This document shows positions 7,161-15,784 of a DNA stretch of 24,180 nt, one piece after another. Numbering within the stretch: position 1 is the stretch's first letter; every line of letters starts with the position of its first letter. Source of the DNA: CAYQUC01 sp964514215 (GTDB taxonomy: Bacteria; Pseudomonadota; Gammaproteobacteria; UBA6429; Thiohalophilaceae); contig CAZEPW010000055.1 in NCBI GenBank assembly GCA_964514215.1, positions 1-24,180 on the forward strand, in the 5' to 3' direction. The notes beneath the pieces are model-generated. The model was not told where the DNA came from and did not search any database. It saw nothing but the letters and a program-made list of their open reading frames with translations. Both the position numbers and the translations under genes were made by a program.

Positions 7161-7940
7161 ATGCAAAAGCGACATAGAATACAATTTCCAAAACCTGAAT
7201 CATCCAATCTTAATCAAGATGAAGCTTATTTTTACCTTCAAGGATCAGGAGGTCAACGTAAAATCAGGTTTCATGATTACGATGAAATTTATCAGGTACA
7301 AGGCCTGTATGAACAGATATTTTATGATCGTTTAAAGTGCACATCCCCTGCTAAAGTTGCAACTATTCTTGAATCCGCTGTAAAGCAATCTCAAGATAAT
7401 TTTTCTGAGCTACGCGTGTTAGATCTGGGTGCAGGTAACGGCATGATGGGGGAGGAGTTAAAAAAACATGGATTGTCTCGCTTAATAGGTGTGGATATTA
7501 TCCCTGAGGCATATGATGCGACCATTCGAGATAGGCCTGGTTTGTATGATGCTTATTACATAGAAGATTTCACTCAACTAAGTGAAGAAAAGAAAGAAGA
7601 TATTGCGTCATGGCAATGTGATTGTATGGTTACAGTTGCTGCTTTAGGTTTTGGTGATATTCCAACAAATGCATTTATAGAAGCATTTAATATTATTAAC
7701 GCAGAAGGGTGGGTTGCATTTAATATAAAAGAATCCTTTTTTGATAATACTGATGATTCAGGGTTTTCAACGATGATTCGAGAATTAATATTTTCAGAAT
7801 ATCTTGATGTCTATCATATTGAACGGTATAGACATAGGTTTTCGATTGAAGGTGAACCACTTTATTATTTCGCAATTGCTGGTCGAAAAAATTTCGATGT
7901 ACCTATAGAATTTATTGAATCAAAAAATATTATAACTTAA
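7161..7940 (+). CDS. Class I SAM-dependent methyltransferase
   Basis: This 259-residue cytoplasmic protein has a Rossmann-fold methyltransferase core. Motif I is VLDLGAGNGMMGEEL (about residues 94-108), with the glycine-rich loop that binds S-adenosylmethionine. It is followed by the beta-2 acidic end GVDI (about 118-121) and an AWVAFNIKESFF-like beta-5 region (GWVAFNIKESFF). The N-terminal 90 residues are probably a substrate-side cap, with FHDYDEIYQVQGLYEQIFYD. The overall pattern is like Williams-Beuren-type small-molecule methyltransferases. The substrate is unknown. The ATG is preceded by GGGAG at good distance, and the gene is followed by a strong hairpin, so it is probably a single-gene transcript. 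Confidence 0.85.
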   Translation: MQKRHRIQFPKPESSNLNQDEAYFYLQGSGGQRKIRFHDYDEIYQVQGLYEQIFYDRLKCTSPAKVATILESAVKQSQDNFSELRVLDLGAGNGMMGEELKKHGLSRLIGVDIIPEAYDATIRDRPGLYDAYYIEDFTQLSEEKKEDIASWQCDCMVTVAALGFGDIPTNAFIEAFNIINAEGWVAFNIKESFFDNTDDSGFSTMIRELIFSEYLDVYHIERYRHRFSIEGEPLYYFAIAGRKNFDVPIEFIESKNIIT

Positions 7941-7955
7941 AAGAACCAAGCAGAA

Positions 7956-7996
7956 TTCATTTTTCATCGGTCAAAAAACGGCCAATGAAAAATGAA
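7956..7996. terminator. Strong hairpin after the methyltransferase gene
   Basis: TTCATTTTTCATCGGTC (7956-7972) pairs with GGCCAATGAAAAATGAA (7980-7996) at 15 of 17 positions, across the loop AAAAAAC. It begins 15 bases after the stop codon. The A/T-rich outer arms provide a T run on either strand, so it could end transcription in both directions. Confidence 0.65.
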
Positions 7997-8170
7997 CCTG
8001 TTAATTTACGTTAGATATAAAAAATACATATATTGATTAATGTGGAATGGCTTAAAGATAATATATTATAAGTTCTTATTTTAAAATCTATCCGAAAGCA
8101 AATAAAATATTCGAAGCCTTTTTATTAAAAACTCCCTTTTAGAAAGTATTTTTAATCGACTTTTAATACC

Positions 8171-8290
8171 GTGAAAAAATTTATTTTTATACATGGTTTG
8201 CTCGGTTCAAAAAATAATTTTTAATATCTTGAGAAGGAATTTACTAAATATCATACAGACTCTATTGAATTAATCGAATTTGGCTGAAAT
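8171..8290 (+). pseudogene. Alpha/beta-hydrolase, N-terminal remnant
   Basis: From a GTG at 8171 the frame reads MKKFIFIHGLLGSKNNF, a stop, YLEKEFTKYHTDSIELIEFG and a second stop. FIFIHGLLGSxxNF is the first strand and oxyanion-hole HG motif of alpha/beta-hydrolase-fold enzymes, and the later part fits the next strand. Two nonsense codons and the lack of any nucleophile-elbow region show that only a dead N-terminal stub is left, directly before the next small gene. Confidence 0.7.
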
Positions 8291-8330
8291 GATGTTTTTT
8301 TTATTAAGGTATATTTAATTAGGAGTTAGC

Positions 8331-8684
8331 ATGTTTCAAGGTTTATTTATAGCTATTATTTTAATTCCGCTACTGATTATTGTAGAAAGAAATAAAGACA
8401 AAAAAATGCACATTTGGGAAATGTTGGTGATTTCTGTTGTGCCTGGAATAGTCGTATGGGGATTAGGTTTGCTAATTATGATGATCAAACTTTCTATATG
8501 GTTTGTCTTATTAAGCTATACAGCTTATATATTTATACCGTATTTTATAATGACAGAACAATACAATTTTAAAAGTAAAGAAGCGGCAATTTACACTGCA
8601 TACGTTTCATTGTCATTCGTAATACTATCCGTTATGTATTGGCTAGCTATGGTTTTAATAAGTAGAACCATGAACGATGCATAA
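8331..8684 (+). CDS. Hypothetical integral membrane protein, 117 aa
   Basis: I do not recognise this family. Nearly the whole protein is hydrophobic, with about four spans: residues 2-18, 29-53, 56-76 and 87-110. A short charged loop, ERNKDKKMHIWE, separates the first two. AGGAG lies seven bases ahead of the ATG. The gene stands between the hydrolase stub and another small membrane protein gene 137 bases downstream. Nothing in the sequence indicates what it transports or binds. Confidence 0.65.
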   Translation: MFQGLFIAIILIPLLIIVERNKDKKMHIWEMLVISVVPGIVVWGLGLLIMMIKLSIWFVLLSYTAYIFIPYFIMTEQYNFKSKEAAIYTAYVSLSFVILSVMYWLAMVLISRTMNDA

Positions 8685-8821
8685 AAATAATATCCTAATG
8701 GTTGCATCGAACTAACATGATCTAATTGACAGTTTTTAATATTGAACTAAAAAATTATTGTCTTAAACTTGATGAATTTAAAGGTTAAAACAAATTTTGA
8801 GCTACACCGACGAGGTAAAAA

Positions 8822-9097
8822 ATGCCTGTTGAAATTATCACTGAATTAATACTAAGGCCAATATTAGAATTAATACTACACGTTATTGGTTATTACACAT
8901 CTCGCATTATTTTACCTATTGTAAGCTTAGGTAAAATAATTGTCGAACCTGGAGAAAAAGGCACTAAGGTTTATCCTAAATGGCATGGGTTCAATAAAGC
9001 ATCAACAGGTAAAGTAATACTTCATTGCGAAATGGGTGCTTTAATTGGTATCTGTTTTTGGCTAGTAGTTATAACTATTGCTGTTATCTACGTTTAA
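8822..9097 (+). CDS. Conserved small membrane protein, 91 aa
   Basis: The N-terminal half is an amphipathic to hydrophobic segment (ILELILHVIGYYTSRIILPI), followed by a soluble loop with VEPGEKGTKVYPKWHGFNK and a final membrane span (ALIGICFWLVVITIAVIYV). This order (a YxTxRxxLPxxS segment, a VEPG...K loop, then a C-terminal span) recalls small uncharacterised proteins common in gammaproteobacteria. A good GAGG precedes the ATG. No function can be given. Confidence 0.65.
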   Translation: MPVEIITELILRPILELILHVIGYYTSRIILPIVSLGKIIVEPGEKGTKVYPKWHGFNKASTGKVILHCEMGALIGICFWLVVITIAVIYV

Positions 9098-9252
9098 AAT
9101 AAATACATAATAATACGTCTATGGAGGTTTTTGTTGCTCATGGTCAACTGTTGTACTGTTCCATTAATAACCAGAAAAAGGTGAAACGTTAGGGCTAAAT
9201 CGAAAGATAATATACTGATGTTACGTAACAACAAGCATAGTAAATTTAATGA

Positions 9253-9447
9253 CAATTAATATTTAATAAAAAAATAATTTTATTTATTTCTTTACTTGGT
9301 AATGTTAATACTAAAATACCTACAGTTGGGTGGAATAGTGATAACGAAATTACGAGTATCGTAAAGGTTATTTTATCAGATCAAAGTGATATTGATTTAT
9401 TAAATATAAATCATCAAAAAATTAAGCCTGGCGTTATAAAAGTATAA
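9253..9447 (+). pseudogene. Reading frame without a start codon, coding-like
   Basis: One frame runs NKKIILFISLLGNVNTKIP, then TVGWNSDNEITSIVKVI, and on to PGVIKV and a TAA at 9445-9447. It begins like a signal peptide, but there is no ATG, GTG or TTG between the upstream stop (9250-9252) and the hydrophobic stretch. It ends three bases before the start of the ankyrin pseudogene, as in a tight operon. It is probably a decayed partner gene. The family is not recognised. The 155 bases upstream (9098-9252) hold only a 12-base palindrome, TGTTACGTAACA, at 9219-9230. Confidence 0.4.
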
Positions 9448-9450
9448 AAA

Positions 9451-10066
9451 ATGAAGCTTATAACAATAATATTAGTAATTGTCTTTAGTCAAAATTTATT
9501 CGCGGATAACACCAGAATAGCGTCGGTTGATATCAATGTGACGAAGTTAAAGTCTATATCAAAATTAGCGCTTTATAATGGAAATGAAATAGCGAATTAT
9601 GTTTTTACGATATGTTAGGGAGAGTGATTAAGTCTAATAATATAGATAATTATTGGACTTTACGAGTGCCATCGTATAGATTCATATCTGATAAAGTGAT
9701 TCGAATTGGTGAGTTACCAAAACAACTAGCGTTAAAAAAATATGACTTTTCACCTGATTTGTATCAAAAGTATTATAGTGATAGTCAACGATTATTTTAG
9801 CTTCCGCATGGAATAAACGGCATCTAGTTTTAAAAATGTTAAAAAAAGGAATTAATCCTAATAATGTGTAAATTTCAGGTATATATTCATTACATGCTGC
9901 TGTGCTGAGTAAATATATTGATATTATTTAATTATTGCTTGAGTATGGAGCAGATCCAAGAATAAAAAGTATTAAGGGTGATACGCCGGTATATTTTGCA
10001 GAATATCTAAATAATATGAAAATAATAAAATTACTTAAAAGTTATAAGAAAAATTTTAATAAATAA
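9451..10066 (+). pseudogene. Exported ankyrin-repeat protein, frameshifted
   Basis: An ATG at 9451 starts MKLITIILVIVFSQNLFAD, a good signal peptide with likely cleavage after LFA. The frame stops at about 9617; the sequence continues in a second frame (FYDMLGRVIKSNN to SPDLYQKYYSDS) and then a third. The third reads LASAWNKRHLVLKMLKKGIN, then SLHAAVLSKYIDII, LLLEYGADPRIKS and GDTPVYFAEYLNN. LHAAVL...LLLxYGADPxIKxxxGDTP is the ankyrin-repeat signature. Two frameshifts and at least two stops (in codons after NPNNV and DII) kill it. The intact protein would have been about 200 residues, periplasmic, and probably a binding protein. Confidence 0.75.
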
Positions 10067-10130
10067 GAACTCTTATTAATTGCCCTGAGTGTGTCGTTGT
10101 ATATTTAAATTAATTATAAAAGGAATTTCA

Positions 10131-10320
10131 ATGTTCAATATATCAAGTATCTATCCAAACAAAGAAGGAATTAAATTTGATTTTGATTATTATCTAAATA
10201 CACATATGCCGATGTCGATAGAGATATTATCAAAAGCAAAAGGATTCAAAGGCATTTCAGTTGAGCGTGGAACGAGTATAGACAATCCTAAAATAGAATC
10301 GTTTTATATTGCTATGTGCC
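10131..10320 (+). pseudogene. EthD-family protein, 3'-truncated
   Basis: The ATG follows AAGGAA. The protein reads MFNISSIYPNKEGIKFDFDY, YLNTHMPMSIEILSK, GISVERGTS and ESFYIAMC. The YPN...F...YYxxxHMP pattern, followed by a VERG turn, is that of EthD-domain proteins: small dimeric ferredoxin-like alpha/beta proteins named after an ether-degradation cluster. The usual length is about 100 residues. Similarity breaks after IAMC, where the reading frame runs into a TetR regulator fragment, so the C-terminal third has been lost by a deletion or recombination. Confidence 0.72.
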
Positions 10321-10443
10321 AGTGTCGCGGAGCTAGGCGATGCAATTGGGATTAATCCGCCCAGTTTATATTAAGCCTTTGGCAGTAAACACGGGTTATT
10401 CGAAGAAGCGGTGCAACTTTACATTACTCAAGGTAAGGGAGGT
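10321..10443 (+). pseudogene. TetR-family regulator, HTH fragment
   Basis: In a frame one step off the EthD reading, the sequence encodes SVAELGDAIGINPPSLY, a stop, then AFGSKHGLFEEAVQLYITQG. This is the helix-turn-helix and following helix of TetR-family repressors (xLxxAxGxxPPSLYxAFGSKxxLF). Both the N-terminal helix and the whole ligand-binding domain are missing. The fragment is fused to the truncated EthD gene on the left and abuts a lipoprotein remnant of opposite strand on the right, so it lies between two breakpoints. Confidence 0.75.
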
Positions 10444-11033
10444 TTTTTACCTGCTGCGCCACTCATGCTTGATTTTCCGCTGCTGGACAGATTGCCTGCA
10501 ATGGTGTCAGGACCGTAAGTAGTGGATGTGCTGATACCGCTAATGACGCCATTGGCATCAACGGTAGCGCCCCAACTTCCGGTGTCATCACCATTGAATG
10601 TGCCTTCATATTTTCCGCTGTACAGGAAAAGTAGGTTGTTGCGAAAGGTATTTTTAGCCTGTGTACGTGTGATCATTGAGCGAGCTAGGCCATTGGCAGT
10701 ATTCGTTGCGTTAGTCGTTATGGTGATACCATTGGACTCATCGCCATCGTTATCGATGGATTGCAGAAACATTGCAATATTTTGTACTTGGACATTGTTT
10801 TCATCGATAGCACCGCTGACCAGTTCAACCAGTTCAATCGGCGTGATAATTGCCTGTCCTATGGTTTCACCATTTTGATAATTGAATTTTCCGAGATTAT
10901 CGGTAAAACCAGAAGTGCTCTGTGTTGCTGGCGGGGGCTATTCACGCTACTACCATCACCCGCCGCCGTAGGCGCTTAAAAATAGTGATATGAATACCAG
11001 CAGAAGAGCGTAAATATGTGTTTTAATTGTCAT
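10444..11033 (-). pseudogene. Lipoprotein with glycine-rich beta-strand domain, broken
   Basis: The minus-strand ATG at 11033 has AAGGAG ahead of it and encodes a lipoprotein-like signal (THIYALLLVFISLFLSAYGGG). The expected lipobox cysteine is now Tyr. Stops follow in GDGSS, then the frame reopens: SGFTDNLGKFNYQNGETIGQ, VQNIAMFLQSIDNDGDESNG, and YSGKYEGTFNGDDTGSW with GATVDANGVISGIS. The NIAxFLQSIDxDGDxxNG segment and the following SGxxxGTFxGDDxGSWxxxVDANGxISG domain are typical of surface lipoproteins. The 3' end is cut off where it meets the TetR fragment. From the second half the frame is still open for 114 codons, but it lacks its own start. Confidence 0.7.
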
Positions 11034-11157
11034 AAAATGTCTCCTTTTCAAAATAAATTAAGGTGTCTGTGCTTAGCCACCATTAACCGTGATTTGTAGA
11101 TGTTTTTCCATAACAAGCTGATTTTTAATAATAATTATTAATAAATATTAATTTTTT

Positions 11158-12570
11158 ATGACAAATTCAATAACGACTACGCATACTGACAGAACTAAAG
11201 AGGATACCGGCTATTATGCTGTGGATGCTCGGCGGGTGATTCAAATCTTTGAGATGTTTCAAATGCGTCCGAGTCATTTTATTGCCAGTGGCGAGACCGG
11301 CGCGCACGGTGTTTATTATGATGCTAGAAAAATCATCAAGGGTAGCACTGACAATAAATGGGGGCATCATACTTCTAGGGCGATTAAAAGTTTTTGTCAG
11401 TTTACTCAGTCGCAAAACGGAACCGTCATACCCTGGCAGGAATTGGTTGAGCATCGGGATTTTTATGATGGTAAAGAGGGCGCTGGGCGGCGCACCGGCA
11501 ATTTGTTATTAACAGAAAACCGTTTACGGTTTGAGCACACGGCTTTGATCGCAGCGCGTAAGCAAGGTGGCTTAACTCAGGAACAACTGGCTGAAAAAGT
11601 GGCGTTGCCGCTTCGATTTATTGAGGCCATGGAAGACGGTAAGTGGCAAACCGTCGCTGAATCTACGGCTGGAATGATTAATGGAGCATTGTCTGTCAAT
11701 GAACAAATACTGTTTACTAAAATATCTGTTGCTGTTGACACAGAAGCGAGTGATTCGCCAGCAAGTTTTGCTGCTCGATCCGGCTACATGAAAAAGGTTT
11801 TTCTAATTGGGCTGCTTTTCGGGCTTAGCTTGTGGTTGTTTACTTCATTCGACTGGCGTAAACCAGCTAAGCATGATTGGGTTGTAGTATCAACGATAGG
11901 TGCAACTGTCGTCGAATTGACTCGCCATGAAATCACTAACCGTGACTACCTGCAGTTTATACAGCAACAACCAAATTTTAATCGGGAAACTATTTTGCCG
12001 GGCTTGCATGATGGTGATTATTTAAAACATTGGGTAGCTTCGGATCACTACCCGATGGATGTCGGTGATCATCCGGTGACTTATGTATCTTGGTACGCAG
12101 CTCAGGGTTATTGCCAATGGGCTGGTGGACGTTTGCCGTTTTTAAAAGAATGGCAAATGGCGACACAATCAATGCAAACAGATTTAACGCAGGATAAGCT
12201 TACAATGATTAATCTTTGTGATAGTCGCTGTGCTACAGCTGCTGGTATAAGCCCAGATCGTTCACCTAAGGATGTTATGGTTGATGACGGTTATGCTCAG
12301 ACCGCACCGGTTACCGTTGGTTTTATCAGCAACGAAGGTTTGACGCATCTTTATGGTAATGTTGCCGAATGGTTAGGTGAAACCTCGGGTGAACAGGGCT
12401 ATATGATCGGTGGTTCGTTTCTGGCAACGTTAACCGAGGCGGTTAGCAATAAAGCAGTATCTGCAGCCAAACGTTTGGCTAGCCGAGATTTGGGGTTTCG
12501 CTGCGCCAGAAGTGTGCAACCTGAAATAGTCGAATCCCGAATAATCGGATCAGGAACAGAACAACAATGA
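11158..12570 (+). CDS. HTH - transmembrane - FGE-sulfatase domain protein
   Basis: This 470-residue protein has three visible parts. Residues 1-120 are an unrecognised soluble region. Residues 129-163 (ALIAARKQGGLTQEQLAEKV) are an XRE/HTH_25-like helix-turn-helix. One membrane span (212-230) follows, and residues 245-455 are an FGE-sulfatase (C-type-lectin-like) domain predicted outside the membrane. The FGE signatures are EITNRDYLQF, PVTYVSWYAAQGYCQWAGG, RLPFLKEWQMA, GNVAEW (from 400) and GGSF with LGFRCAR. The layout of cytoplasmic HTH, span and outer domain is RodZ- or ToxR-like and would let an envelope signal be passed to DNA. No clear Shine-Dalgarno precedes the ATG. It overlaps the next gene by ATGA, so they are co-translated. 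Confidence 0.82.
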   Translation: MTNSITTTHTDRTKEDTGYYAVDARRVIQIFEMFQMRPSHFIASGETGAHGVYYDARKIIKGSTDNKWGHHTSRAIKSFCQFTQSQNGTVIPWQELVEHRDFYDGKEGAGRRTGNLLLTENRLRFEHTALIAARKQGGLTQEQLAEKVALPLRFIEAMEDGKWQTVAESTAGMINGALSVNEQILFTKISVAVDTEASDSPASFAARSGYMKKVFLIGLLFGLSLWLFTSFDWRKPAKHDWVVVSTIGATVVELTRHEITNRDYLQFIQQQPNFNRETILPGLHDGDYLKHWVASDHYPMDVGDHPVTYVSWYAAQGYCQWAGGRLPFLKEWQMATQSMQTDLTQDKLTMINLCDSRCATAAGISPDRSPKDVMVDDGYAQTAPVTVGFISNEGLTHLYGNVAEWLGETSGEQGYMIGGSFLATLTEAVSNKAVSAAKRLASRDLGFRCARSVQPEIVESRIIGSGTEQQ

Positions 12571-13508
12571 ATAAGTTATATTATTTTTTACTGAGTTTAT
12601 TTTTGTTGCTGCTTGCAAGTTTCAGCATGGCCATCGCTTCAGAAAAAAATGTGTTAGTACTGATTGATACCGCCCGACGTTTACCGGTGAATGATCCTGA
12701 AAAGGAACGTCTGTATCGGGAGGTATTAAAATATTCACCTTCGAACTCCCAAGTATTGTTTAATCTTGCATTGATATTACAGACAAAAGGCCAATATGCC
12801 GATGCCATTCCTTTCTATCAGGATGTTCTGAAACAAGATTCAACAGATGCAGTAGCGCATTATAATTTGGCTAATGTAATGCTCGCACTAAATGATTCCG
12901 GTTTATGGCAAGCTAGTGCCTGGCATTTCCGTCAGTTTTTATTTTACGGTAAAAAAGGCGGGCAATATAATAAAGCTCAAAAATCTCTGAACACATTGGA
13001 ATCAAATTTGACAGCACTCTACTCCAGTTACCGTAAAAAAAATTATTCGCGAGCTCAGTTGGCGAGCATTTTGAGCCAACTTGGCTCACGTGATATTGTT
13101 CGTGGCAACTCAAAATACGATGGCCCCCGATTACCACTAATGCTTAATTTTTCAGCCCAATCTGCAGCATTAACGCCTGCGGCAAAACAACAACTTGATC
13201 AGCTTGCTGCAGTGTTAACCATTCCCGCACTACGCAAAGATCGAATCCAGATTGAAGGTTACACCGATAGTTATGAGCACCCTGAATTTACGCAGCGATT
13301 GCGTTACGCAAAACAACGAGCGGAACAGGTTCGAGCGTATCTGGAAAATAAACATCATCTTTCTGCCGAACGGTTTAGTATTAAGGCTGTTGCCGATCTT
13401 GAAATTATTTCGGCAAACAATACCCCAGAAGGACGCGCGGCGAATCGACGAGTTGAATTGTATAATCTTGGCAAAGGTAAAAAAATTGCAGCACCACTTA
13501 ATGAATGA
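12567..13508 (+). CDS. Exported TPR protein with C-terminal OmpA-like domain
   Basis: This is a 313-residue periplasmic protein. The signal peptide covers about residues 1-25 (YYFLLSLFLLLLASFSMAIA, cleaved before SEKN). Residues 40-140 form two to three TPR units (VLFNLALILQTKGQYADAIP, then VAHYNLANVMLALND). Residues 190-305 are an OmpA-family domain: LNFSAQSAALTPAAKQQLDQ, IEGYTDSYE and NNTPEGRAANRRVEL, the usual peptidoglycan-binding pattern. It probably anchors a TPR scaffold to the cell wall. Its start overlaps the FGE gene's stop (ATGA), so the two are one operon. It converges on the CHAT gene with a 22-base gap. Confidence 0.88.
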   Translation: MNKLYYFLLSLFLLLLASFSMAIASEKNVLVLIDTARRLPVNDPEKERLYREVLKYSPSNSQVLFNLALILQTKGQYADAIPFYQDVLKQDSTDAVAHYNLANVMLALNDSGLWQASAWHFRQFLFYGKKGGQYNKAQKSLNTLESNLTALYSSYRKKNYSRAQLASILSQLGSRDIVRGNSKYDGPRLPLMLNFSAQSAALTPAAKQQLDQLAAVLTIPALRKDRIQIEGYTDSYEHPEFTQRLRYAKQRAEQVRAYLENKHHLSAERFSIKAVADLEIISANNTPEGRAANRRVELYNLGKGKKIAAPLNE

Positions 13509-13530
13509 TGATGAATGACAAAACTGATTG

Positions 13531-15660
13531 TTAAAATTCAGATTGAATCACAAAACCCGCCCAATAATAGGGATGATCTCTCATCACATTTTTACGCAAG
13601 CGTTTACGCAGGCGTAATTTTGCAAGTTTTAACGCTTGCTTAGGTTTCATTCCTGAAAACCAGGCACGATAAAATTCCTCCATTATCCATGCCGTTGGTT
13701 TATCCGCCACCGGCCAGAGACTCATGATGACATTTTTCGCACCGGCCTGACGAAACGCGCTACGTAAATTACTGGCACCATCACCAATGCTGGCTAAATA
13801 TTTCTGATTATCAACCACCGAACCTAGCCCGGTATTACAGGCACTGAGTATCACCAGTTCAGTACCCAACAAATTAAGCGAGGCTGCATCCGATGCGGTG
13901 AACAGGCCATCTTGTTCAAAAGCATTAATTTCAGCCCCGGCAATTAACTGGTTGGCACCAGACAGGGCAAGCCCTGAATTTAACTGCGATAAAACCCACG
14001 GGTAAGCCAGATACCAAATGTCTGCTCGACGAGAATTGATTTTGCGTAGATTCTTTGCTTGCCAGTCATCCGATAAAAAATATCCATGGCTCGCGATGTG
14101 AATAAATTTTGGATTGTTACGCTCAAACAAGGCAAACTCGCTGGCTTTTTTGCCGGTTAACAATAACACCTTGTCGGGACTCAGCTTTTCAATAGCTTTA
14201 CCTTCTTGTGCGGTATAAGCAAGTGGTACAAAAAAACGTGGCCATGCCGTGCTGCCATCACGTTCCAGTCCGGCAACATTCAGATCAATCGACACGGTTT
14301 TTAATTCACCGCCATAGTCTGGATTCGCCAGAATTATGCCGGGTGTTGTTGTTGTTTGTTGATTTAATTTTTCCTGATGCGAGAACAGTTGTGTCAGCAT
14401 TGACCAGCTATTACTGTAGGATACCAGCATATTGCTGTTTACTAGCAATGAAAACGGTAAGGCATTAAGCGTGCCTGCGGGAGAAATCACAATCTCAGTG
14501 GTTTTTTTAAAGTTGAGTGAGAGTGGTTTTATTAGCTTTTCGGTTAGTTGTTGCTGTTGTTTGGTGAGAGATGATTGGCGCAGAATAGCTTGTCTTAGTT
14601 TTACGACATGTTGACTGATGCTGCTAGCCGAGCCAAGATCGGTAAACTGAATTGACGCGTTGGGATGATTACTCGATAAACTAAAAGCCGCGTAGTGATC
14701 TTGACCATCAAAAATATTGTTATAAATAATATATTCGATGAAGGTTTTCGTTGGACCCGATCGGAACATGTCAGCTACTTTTGGTGTAACTTGCAGCCAG
14801 CGTGTGTAAATAGCTGATAATTGTTTAAGTTGGTTTTCCAGTGGTGTTACCTGTTGTTGCCAAGTTGCATTGCTATTTGTGGTGCGGTCACCCAAGCTAT
14901 CGAGTGTTTGCCAAAACAGAGTGTTGTTTGGAACCGGCGGTTTTGCTCTGCGACTGGAAGGCTTGGGGTTTTGGCCAACAAAACTCAGCACATGGCTGAG
15001 TGAGCGATTTAATTCTGATCGTATATTGGCAAAACGTGCAGCTGAACCTGCATAACGTTCCTGATTAATGAAGCCGCCGGCATAAGCGCGATCCCATGAT
15101 GGCAAGCCATAGCTAAGCTGGAATAACTCCATAATACTTTGGTTGTTTTGTCGGGTGGGAACCTTGTCCCAATATTTTTGTGTTTTTGGATTGAGTCGAT
15201 ACTGTATATTTGAAAATTCCATTGCGGATTGCAGATAACGCTGCTCTATCAATATGGTATCAAGCAGTGGTGATCCAAGCTGGTTAAACAAACGTTTTTG
15301 CATGCTTTCATTTGTACTAATACGACTTTTGCTAGACCAGTACCAGTTTAGAGTTGCAACAAGTACTTCGTTCGAGGGTTGTTTTAATGAGACCAGTCCG
15401 GACAGTAATTGGCTTTTGCAAATGGAGTATTTGCCTGGCCATTCATGAATTTTAGGCGCTCGGCAGCGTTTGCCATCGATTTTTAGTTTTTTAAGGAAAG
15501 CCGTATTGTTAGCCGGCGTTGAAGATTTTAGATAGAGTTTTAGAAGGGTTGCATTGTCTATGCGAATTGAGTTTGTTTCAGCCGCCATCAAGTTTGCTGC
15601 AGACCAGCTGGTGTCGATAAGAGAGATAAATAATAGAATAATATTACGCATGAATATCAT
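13531..15660 (-). CDS. Exported CHAT-domain (caspase-like) protease
   Basis: This 709-residue protein has an N-terminal hydrophobic signal (RNIILLFISLIDTSW) and is probably exported. An ATG three codons in (15651) is an equally good start. Residues 30-370 are a helical region without clear TPR repeats. The CHAT domain spans roughly 390-709. The catalytic dyad is His525 in KFIHIASHGYF and Cys608 in LVILSACNTGLG, followed by the usual SLWPVADKPTAWIMEEFYR and HPYYWAGFVI endings. CHAT proteins are clan CD cysteine peptidases related to caspases and separase. Between His and Cys lies a long insert (about 80 residues) compared with the second CHAT protein of the window. The promoter region shares a 14-base block with that of the trypsin operon. 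It runs against the flow of its neighbours. Confidence 0.9.
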   Translation of the reverse strand: MIFMRNIILLFISLIDTSWSAANLMAAETNSIRIDNATLLKLYLKSSTPANNTAFLKKLKIDGKRCRAPKIHEWPGKYSICKSQLLSGLVSLKQPSNEVLVATLNWYWSSKSRISTNESMQKRLFNQLGSPLLDTILIEQRYLQSAMEFSNIQYRLNPKTQKYWDKVPTRQNNQSIMELFQLSYGLPSWDRAYAGGFINQERYAGSAARFANIRSELNRSLSHVLSFVGQNPKPSSRRAKPPVPNNTLFWQTLDSLGDRTTNSNATWQQQVTPLENQLKQLSAIYTRWLQVTPKVADMFRSGPTKTFIEYIIYNNIFDGQDHYAAFSLSSNHPNASIQFTDLGSASSISQHVVKLRQAILRQSSLTKQQQQLTEKLIKPLSLNFKKTTEIVISPAGTLNALPFSLLVNSNMLVSYSNSWSMLTQLFSHQEKLNQQTTTTPGIILANPDYGGELKTVSIDLNVAGLERDGSTAWPRFFVPLAYTAQEGKAIEKLSPDKVLLLTGKKASEFALFERNNPKFIHIASHGYFLSDDWQAKNLRKINSRRADIWYLAYPWVLSQLNSGLALSGANQLIAGAEINAFEQDGLFTASDAASLNLLGTELVILSACNTGLGSVVDNQKYLASIGDGASNLRSAFRQAGAKNVIMSLWPVADKPTAWIMEEFYRAWFSGMKPKQALKLAKLRLRKRLRKNVMRDHPYYWAGFVIQSEF

Positions 15661-15758
15661 TGTTGCTACTTTTTTTGTCTTAGTTCCAATTGAAAGTAAG
15701 AATAAAAATTTCAGGAGTAAACAAAATATAACTCAATATCTCGAATATAAACAGGGGA

Positions 15759-15784
15759 TAAGTCTGCAAAAATAAAAAGTCAGA
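15759..15784 (-). promoter_or_regulatory. Possible ECF-type promoter of the exported CHAT gene
   Basis: On the minus strand, AATATCTGACTTTT is identical over 14 bases to the -35 side of the trypsin-operon promoter. At the position where CGTC would be expected, 16 bases after GAC, it has CTTA, so the -10 is poor. The ATG lies about 100 bases downstream. It may be a weaker or degenerate member of the same regulon, or a chance match. Confidence 0.35.

Noticed and set aside
7956..8010. Hairpin after the methyltransferase and ACGTTAGA downstream as a second attC site.
   Set aside because: The stem is nearly symmetric with an A-rich loop, has no extra-helical bases and does not extend to the GTTAGA. 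It fits a terminator better.
9121..9192. 23-codon frame beginning ATGGAGGTTTTTG as a small gene.
   Set aside because: Too short, no ribosome-binding site and no recognisable pattern.
10522..10878. Long plus-strand open frame opposite the lipoprotein remnant.
   Set aside because: The minus strand carries recognisable lipoprotein sequence (FLQSIDNDGD, GDDTGSW). The plus frame is its shadow.
11158..12570. FGE-sulfatase domain as the variable protein of a diversity-generating retroelement.
   Set aside because: No reverse transcriptase and no template repeat matching the 3' part of the gene were seen in the window.
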